The notes beneath the pieces were generated by a model. It was not told where the DNA came from, searched no databases, and saw nothing but the letters and a program-made list of their open reading frames with translations. The translations under genes were made by a program, and so were the position numbers. Below are positions 9,711 to 14,320 of a stretch of 14,320 nucleotides of DNA, piece by piece. Location of the stretch: positions 3,381 through 17,700 of the forward strand of contig JAXIUW010194733.1 in assembly GCA_035591015.1 (NCBI GenBank), written 5' to 3'. Position 1 is the first letter of the stretch, and every line of letters starts with the position of its first letter. This DNA comes from Cephalothrix simula. Taxonomy: Eukaryota; Nemertea; Palaeonemertea; Archinemertea; Cephalotrichidae.

Positions 9711-9894
9711 TCCTGGAAAAGTCAGGGAATTGTAATTGGCCTTGGGAATAAAAAATGACAAGTACAAGTAATTTTTGTTCTGTGAGCATTTACGCAGTAA
9801 AAATTTGTCGGTTTACGCATAAAAATTCTTTGCGGTTATCATGAAATTATGCCGTAAATGTTTAGCTAATGCGTTCCCTGAAAGAGATCAGGGA
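9711..9894 (+). repeat. Dispersed repeat family, copy A (possible MITE)
   Basis: This copy aligns in the same orientation with 11074-11245, including 22 identical bases (9832-9853 and 11176-11197, starting GCGGTTATCATG). Its ends, TCCTGGAAAAGTCAGGGAA and TTCCCTGAAAGAGATCAGGGA, are imperfect inverses of one another, which suggests a short DNA transposon derivative of about 185 bases. Confidence 0.65.
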
Positions 9895-9958
9895 GGTTTT
9901 TGTGAAAAGTTGCACTCCGGGGAAATTAAAAATCATGAAATAGTGCCCACACTGATGT

Positions 9959-9966
9959 GCCTGGTG
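9959..9966. repeat. Left 8-bp target-site duplication (GCCTGGTG)
   Basis: It is identical to 10346-10353 and lies directly outside the terminal inverted repeats. One extra A separates it from the left terminus. Confidence 0.85.
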
Positions 9967-10345
9967 ACGTACTTACTACAACATGAAACGACATGAAACC
10001 AGTAGGAAACCACATAAAACCACTTCCAAGTTTTGGAAACCACTACTAATAAAAAAGAAAATATAGGGAAACCAGTTTTCTGATTATTATTATTAATATC
10101 AACTAACTTATGGCTTTTTTAAAATAATAACACCCCTAAACTAGTCCTCATCAAATCAACCCCTCGGCCTCGTACATCCCCTAATAAAATTTTACAGCCA
10201 TCCCAGATTCGTGTGTTTATGTCGCAATATATCTGGATGCCACTACAGGCACAGAAGATTTTGGTTTTCAAAACTTGGAAGTGGTTTCATGTGATTTCCT
10301 ACTGGTTTCATGTCGTTTCATGTGGTTTCATAAATAGTAAGTACG
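9967..10345. mobile_element. MITE with long terminal inverted repeats and 8-bp target duplication
   Basis: The outer ends carry CGTACTTACTA, followed on both sides by roughly 65 nearly identical inverted bases: ACATGAAACGACATGAAACC, then AGTAGGAAAyCACATrAAACC, then ACTTCCAAGTTTTG. The right arm has one extra subterminal CATGAAACC-type unit. GCCTGGTG flanks the element on both sides (9959-9966 and 10346-10353), an 8-bp target-site duplication. The AT-rich interior of about 220 bases has no coding potential, so the copy is non-autonomous. The 8-bp duplication is compatible with hAT, P or similar superfamilies; the ends do not let me choose. The repeated CATGAAAC units near the ends resemble transposase-binding subterminal repeats (inference). 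Confidence 0.88.
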
Positions 10346-10353
10346 GCCTGGTG
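10346..10353. repeat. Right 8-bp target-site duplication (GCCTGGTG)
   Basis: It is identical to 9959-9966 and abuts the right terminus AAGTACG. Confidence 0.85.
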
Positions 10354-10692
10354 GCGAGGATTTGATTGAGTTATTTTTTCCGTTTTTCCTCAATTTTCGA
10401 CCAGTTTTTGCACAGCACTCCCAACCCGGTGTGAAAACGAAACTACACATGAGTTCAGGGGGGAGGGGATGGACGATAAATGAACATTTTGCGTGCCTTA
10501 CTAAGTTTTTACCGTCCATTTTTGCACTCGTTTGTGCATAAGGATAACTAATATAAAAAGATGCATTTGGTAACTTCCAAATTAGGATAGGATCAGGATT
10601 CAAGAACTTAACGCTTATTCAGCGCTAAAAGTTTATCTGTGGTTAGTAAAATACTCGAGTTTATCTTGTAAATTTTTATATCAGCAGCTGAT

Positions 10693-10728
10693 CAGTACTG
10701 GCAGAACTCATGATGAGTTCTGGTACTG
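10693..10728. repeat. Tight hairpin palindrome, 16-bp arms
   Basis: CAGTAC plus CAGAACTCAT on the left pair with ATGAGTTCTG plus GTACTG on the right. There is a single central G and a three-base TGG bulge in the left arm only. No A/T-rich tail suggests a terminator role, and no RNA gene is recognisable around it. Confidence 0.75.
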
Positions 10729-11073
10729 GCTTTGCTCATGCTCTAAGTTAAAATGTTGCAGCTGGTCAGGAAAAATTAGTGGTATAGGCCCTAAATTTTG
10801 TTAGTCATGGATAGTTAGCTTTCAAGTTCAAGATAAGTTCAATATGTTGAACACTGTAGATTACTATAGAGGTTATTATAATTGAAATATACTATGGATA
10901 GTATTTACCCTGTATTCTTAACCTTTGAAGACTTTTTTCCTAATTTATGCAATTTTAGGCCTTTAATCGATATTTTCCTAAGTAGTAATGCTGTTCTACT
11001 ATGGTGCATGGGGATGGCCACTCACCTGGAGTTTATGGAAATGAGGAAAAAGCCAGGGTATTTTAATTTGGTA

Positions 11074-11245
11074 TTCAAAAGTCAGAGAATTTTGTAAAAA
11101 TGACAAAGTTTGGGAAATTATATTCTTCCAGGGCTTATGCGTAAAACTTTGTTGCTTTACACATAAAAAATCTTCGCGGTTATCATGAAATTATGCCACT
11201 AATGAAAATTATTTGCTAACGGGTTCCCTAAAAAGGGTCAGGGAT
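11074..11245 (+). repeat. Dispersed repeat family, copy B
   Basis: This copy is in the same orientation as 9711-9894. AAAAGTCAGrGAATT opens it, AAAAATGACAAAG follows, the 22-base identical core is at 11176-11197, and GGTTCCCTAAAAAGGGTCAGGGA closes the copy. Differences are scattered substitutions and small gaps, as expected for independent decay. Confidence 0.65.
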
Positions 11246-11525
11246 TAAGAAGCAACTGATGACGCCTAGAAATTGTCAACTCATGATCCTGTCATAGAGT
11301 AAGCTAACTTGTGAATGAAGTTTGGGGGTCATTTTTCTTTTTGCTTACGTGTATAAATACAAAATTACAAATTCATCTTGAAGGTGTATTGAACATAATC
11401 ACTAATTTCCTTGTTTTATGCCTTTGTTGAACTAGAACCCTCTTGTTTGTACGTAATTTAACTGCTTTAAGGATCGATCTAATCTCACTAACTTTCTACT
11501 ACATTTGCTTGGATTGTTTTCGTAG

Positions 11526-11730
11526 ATTAGATGTGCCAAATGGGATGTCCAGATTCAGTTGGTTAGGCTTTACTACGATAAAATCATGTATCCACCCGGC
11601 CCTGATTGGAGTTACGAATTCTTTGAACTTCTACAATAGAACTGGGGCAATAATTTGTTTCAAAGAATATTACACGAATGTTTTTGGGGAAATATTTCCA
11701 ACTGATGTAGCTGCTTATCAAAATCCTTAA
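11526..11730 (+). pseudogene. Possible exon or degenerate coding fragment, unrecognised
   Basis: A strong acceptor-like context (TACTAC, CTAAC branch-like words, then TTGTTTTCGTAG) precedes 11526. The next 200 bases are richer in G+C than their surroundings and two frames are unusually open. One reads 37 codons (IRCAKWDVQIQLV, then YYDKIMYPPGPDWSYEFF) to TAG at 11637; the other stays open for about 68 codons to TAA at 11728 (ending FPTDVAAYQNP). An AATAAA lies at 11830-11835. It could be a terminal exon of another transcript, a frame-shifted relic of a gene or transposon, or chance. No donor is convincing, and it does not match the expected YAP C-terminus. Confidence 0.25.
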
Positions 11731-11829
11731 AAACCCGAAAATAGACCCCAATCTTGTTGCAACGTACTAAAGATATTTGTGTAAAAGTAGGTCCTTAACT
11801 TTTTCTATTGTTTTCTTGTACTATCAAAC

Positions 11830-11835
11830 AATAAA
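11830..11835 (+). promoter_or_regulatory. Candidate polyadenylation signal AATAAA
   Basis: This canonical hexamer lies about 100 bases after the open frame ending at 11730. The motif is common by chance in AT-rich DNA, and it has meaning only if the 11526 exon is real. Confidence 0.2.
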
Positions 11836-11945
11836 ACATTTTAGAATTATGGTAAAACGTTACCTTTGCCACATAATTCAATGTTCTCAATTTTTTATCA
11901 GTTATAGAAGTAGTAAAATTGGGCTAGGAAAAGTCTCATAATCTA

Positions 11946-11953
11946 TGACGTCA
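11946..11953. promoter_or_regulatory. CRE palindrome TGACGTCA
   Basis: An exact match in the downstream intron, about 110 bases after the AATAAA at 11830. Confidence 0.35.
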
Positions 11954-12776
11954 ACAGGAATTAAATAGATTTCTAGGAATATCACTCAAAATATAATAAA
12001 GTTCTTATTGCGAGCTTTTGTGCTGTATATAATAAACTTGCTTTGTATTGAAAGTCAATGGGCATGAAATAGACCATTTTTCCCGACACACCTTAAAGGT
12101 AACAATCTTCTATTGTAAATATAGGCTGAGTTAAAATTATATTTTTATGTGTTACTACATGACTATGGTTTGTATTATACACACACGTTTCCTCATAACA
12201 GTAATAAAAGATTGTTTTCGTTGAGGGGGTGGGCAAAACGAAGCACAACAAAACGTTAAAAACAGGAAACGATACGTATTTTGTCTCGAATTTAGGGCTA
12301 ATTTTCATTTCCTGGGCAAATACACAAATCAAGAGCTCTTGAAAAATATATTAAAAAATAGTTTGTTGAAGGAAAACGTTTAAATTTTCACATAAATGCA
12401 TTAAAAAAAACTAAAAAATATGATTCAATAAGATCATTGGTTTGAATCTTTCAGAATTTTATGTATATGTTTACTGGTTTATATCGATTTATCATCTGTA
12501 AATCATAGATAGCATGTACATATACATGGTCTAACATGTGTTATAAAGGCCTATGACTCAGTTAACACCTGGTAGGTATGGTTATACCCATTAAAAATTA
12601 ACCCCATGTTAACAAGTGTGCCTCTAATTTATCATATGGGCTGCAGATAAAATCCTAAATCGATTAGATCAATACTTGATGAGTTTTTCGGTTGAATCCC
12701 TTTAAACCTGCTGATCTCGTATCTCATGCTAATTCCTCTCGTTTCCATTACCGATATTCAATCTTGCAACATTGTC

Positions 12777-12915
12777 AAATAAAAATGACATTGCCAACAA
12801 TAAAAAAATTACAAATTTATTCTTACATGGTCTACTCAATGAAAATTTGTTGCATTACCCTTTGTGATGTTTTAAATTTTTTTGCTGATGCATTCCCTGA
12901 AAGTGGACTTTCTTG
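12777..12915 (+). repeat. Dispersed repeat family, copy C (most diverged)
   Basis: It shares AATAAAAATGACA with the start of copy A, AAAAtTTGTTGC with copy B, and GCTGATGCATTCCCTGAAAG with the end of copy A (GCTAATGCGTTCCCTGAAAG, 18 of 20). The central conserved core is largely lost. It has the same orientation as the other two copies. Confidence 0.45.
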
Positions 12916-13147
12916 TGAAGGATCCTAGAAAATGAAAATCTAAATAGTTACCCTGCATGCGTTTGCAAGATGTTCCATTCTAAACTCATATTTTTGCATT
13001 GTATAAAATACATTTTGTTTAAGCTTTTAACGATAAACCTTAGCTTTGCTGTACAGATTAGCTGTATGGGTTCGATTGAATTACTTTCTTTATTTTCTTG
13101 TTCAATTTAATCGATATTGGGGTTAGTTAATCACAATTTTTTGGCCA

Positions 13148-13174
13148 CACGTATTTTCAAATCATCAATACGTG
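13148..13174. repeat. Small perfect inverted repeat (CACGTATT/AATACGTG)
   Basis: Eight-base arms at 13148-13155 and 13167-13174 are separated by eleven bases. This may be chance in a sequence of this length. Confidence 0.4.
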
Positions 13175-13797
13175 ATTTCAACCAGGAATCCGTACTATTT
13201 TATGCCTTAACCACATGTATTAGCTATAATTAGGTGTGATAATTTTGTTTATCATCGGCCTTGAATTTTGAACTTAACAATGTTTTTCATTTTACAATCT
13301 GGTTTACTAGTTAAAAAAGATAAAAATGACTGAAAACTTAAAATCTGGGTTTATAGCTCTCTGTTTAACACTTGAAATAGTAATTTAAAGGTTAGAAATT
13401 GGTATTCAGAGTGCTTCTGTTGCAAAGTGCTGATTTAGTGCACCTTAAATCTTCTTAAATATTGAATAATTTGCTTTAAAAAAGAAGTTCAACATATAAG
13501 ACATAATTTTCTTTTTAGTGATGAAAAATCCCGGGAAAAATCTATTTCTTTATTAAGTTTTTTCACTATCATCTAGCTTTGAATTAAATCTGACCACTAT
13601 TGCTTATTACCTTTAGAACAGGTGGTTTATTAAAGTTTAAAGTACCTTTCATCAAAGTTCGACTTAAAGCAACTACTGAGCATCAATTTACCCCTGTCAA
13701 ATTTAAATGATTGAATCTATGAAGGCCGAGGGGGATTTTATTGAATTGAACGTCAGCTGCGGTATTAGCAACAGTTTATAAGTAAATTTCGTTTTCA

Positions 13798-13910
13798 GGA
13801 GCTAAAATAATTACATGTTGACTGCATGACTGCCACGATTTGAATGAGCTCGGGAAGGAAATTTCATTGCGTGGAGCTCAAATAATAACGTCTTGACTGT
13901 ATGAATGCTG
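13798..13910. repeat. Imperfect tandem duplication, 75-base period
   Basis: 13798-13833 and 13873-13908 both read GGAGCTmAAATAAT, then a TTGACTGyATGAmTGC-type end, about 29 of 36 positions the same. The intervening 39 bases do not clearly match the sequence that follows the second copy. Confidence 0.55.
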
Positions 13911-14320
13911 AGAGCTGAATGACTCAGCCACAATGAAGCGGTCGCTCTCTACCTTGCAAATGATCTTCTCTCATCAGTGCGTCACTTAGCTCCCTATATA
14001 CTATTACTACTAAAATTGTTTTTATATATCAGTTGGCTACTAATTAAATTTATCGGTATCAGTGAACGGTTGCTAGGTTTTGTTTACGAAACCGATTTTC
14101 CTGTAAATTATGAAAAACATAAATAGCCAGAGCAAATGTTCATTTATTCAATTATTGGAAAAAGCAGACAGTTCATGTGAGAGTTATCTTCGAAAAACTC
14201 TCTAAACGGCATGAATTAGTAACCTCCCGTTGTTCTTTTTCCCTCCGATTGACTTTTTTTCTTTCTTCGAATTTTGATGTATTATATAACAGCTGGAAAC
14301 CTGTAATTACAAGCTTTTTG

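Larger units (their letters stand above)
7052..14320 (+). other. Downstream intron of the YAP gene (3' end not seen)
   Basis: The intron starts at the GTAGGT donor after the coiled-coil exon. I searched by eye for the next phase-0 exon and for sequences typical of the C-terminal activation domain and the terminal TWL tail, and found none, so the intron may run past the window end. 7150-7900, 8400-9050, 9100-9380, 10400-10680, 10760-11040, 11260-11500, 11870-12770, 12930-13790 and 13920-14320 are AT-rich, with no gene that I can support. Many short open frames there read as low-complexity translation. A second, unrelated nested gene cannot be excluded around 11526-11835. Confidence 0.6.

Noticed and set aside
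11670-11730. T-box-like ending FPTDVAAYQNP
   Set aside because: It resembles the T-box FPE...VTAYQN motif over only a few positions. The rest of the domain, including its conserved His-Pro context, does not align.

Overview
The window is AT-rich (about two-thirds A+T by eye) metazoan genomic DNA. It contains two internal exons of one plus-strand gene, a YAP/TAZ/Yorkie-type transcriptional coactivator, set in large introns. The exons are 5357-5550 (end of WW domain 1, a short linker, all of WW domain 2) and 6831-7051 (glutamine-rich stretch, then the leucine-zipper/coiled-coil region). GT-AG splice sites and codon phases match exactly across the 1,280-base intron between them. The upstream intron is at least 5.36 kb. 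The following intron runs from 7052, probably to the end of the window, because I found no convincing further YAP exon. The TEAD-binding domain, the first half of WW1, the transactivation region and the C-terminal PDZ-binding tail are therefore not visible here.

The organism is an animal, probably a marine invertebrate and possibly a non-vertebrate deuterostome. The reasons are a single YAP-type protein with two WW domains, multi-kb AT-rich introns, and introns full of small transposon relics. I cannot name the species.

Layout: 1-5356 is intron, with a possible minus-strand retroelement or 3' UTR tail near 70-185, a (GT)9 run, a GGCGCC-containing repeat in two copies (about 3170-3335 and 4838-4945), and four TGACGTCA palindromes in 246 bases (4057-4302), two of them inside an 87-base tandem duplication. 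5357-7051 holds the two exons and an intron that carries an inverted-repeat element (6584-6712). 7052-14320 is mostly intron with mobile-element debris: a 14-bp perfect inverted repeat (7993-8100), a tRNA-derived SINE (about 9405-9655), a short repeat family in three same-direction copies (9711-9894, 11074-11245, 12777-12915), a MITE with long terminal inverted repeats and 8-bp target duplications (9967-10345), a tight 16-bp-arm hairpin (10693-10728), a possible exon or degenerate coding scrap (11526-11730) and a 75-base tandem duplication (13798-13910).

The known function is Hippo signalling: YAP-family proteins bind PPxY partners through their WW domains and coactivate TEAD factors in the nucleus. 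I see no operon, CRISPR array, functional RNA gene or new multi-gene system. The most useful observations are the exon architecture of the WW region, the excess of perfect CRE palindromes, and the newly definable repeat elements.
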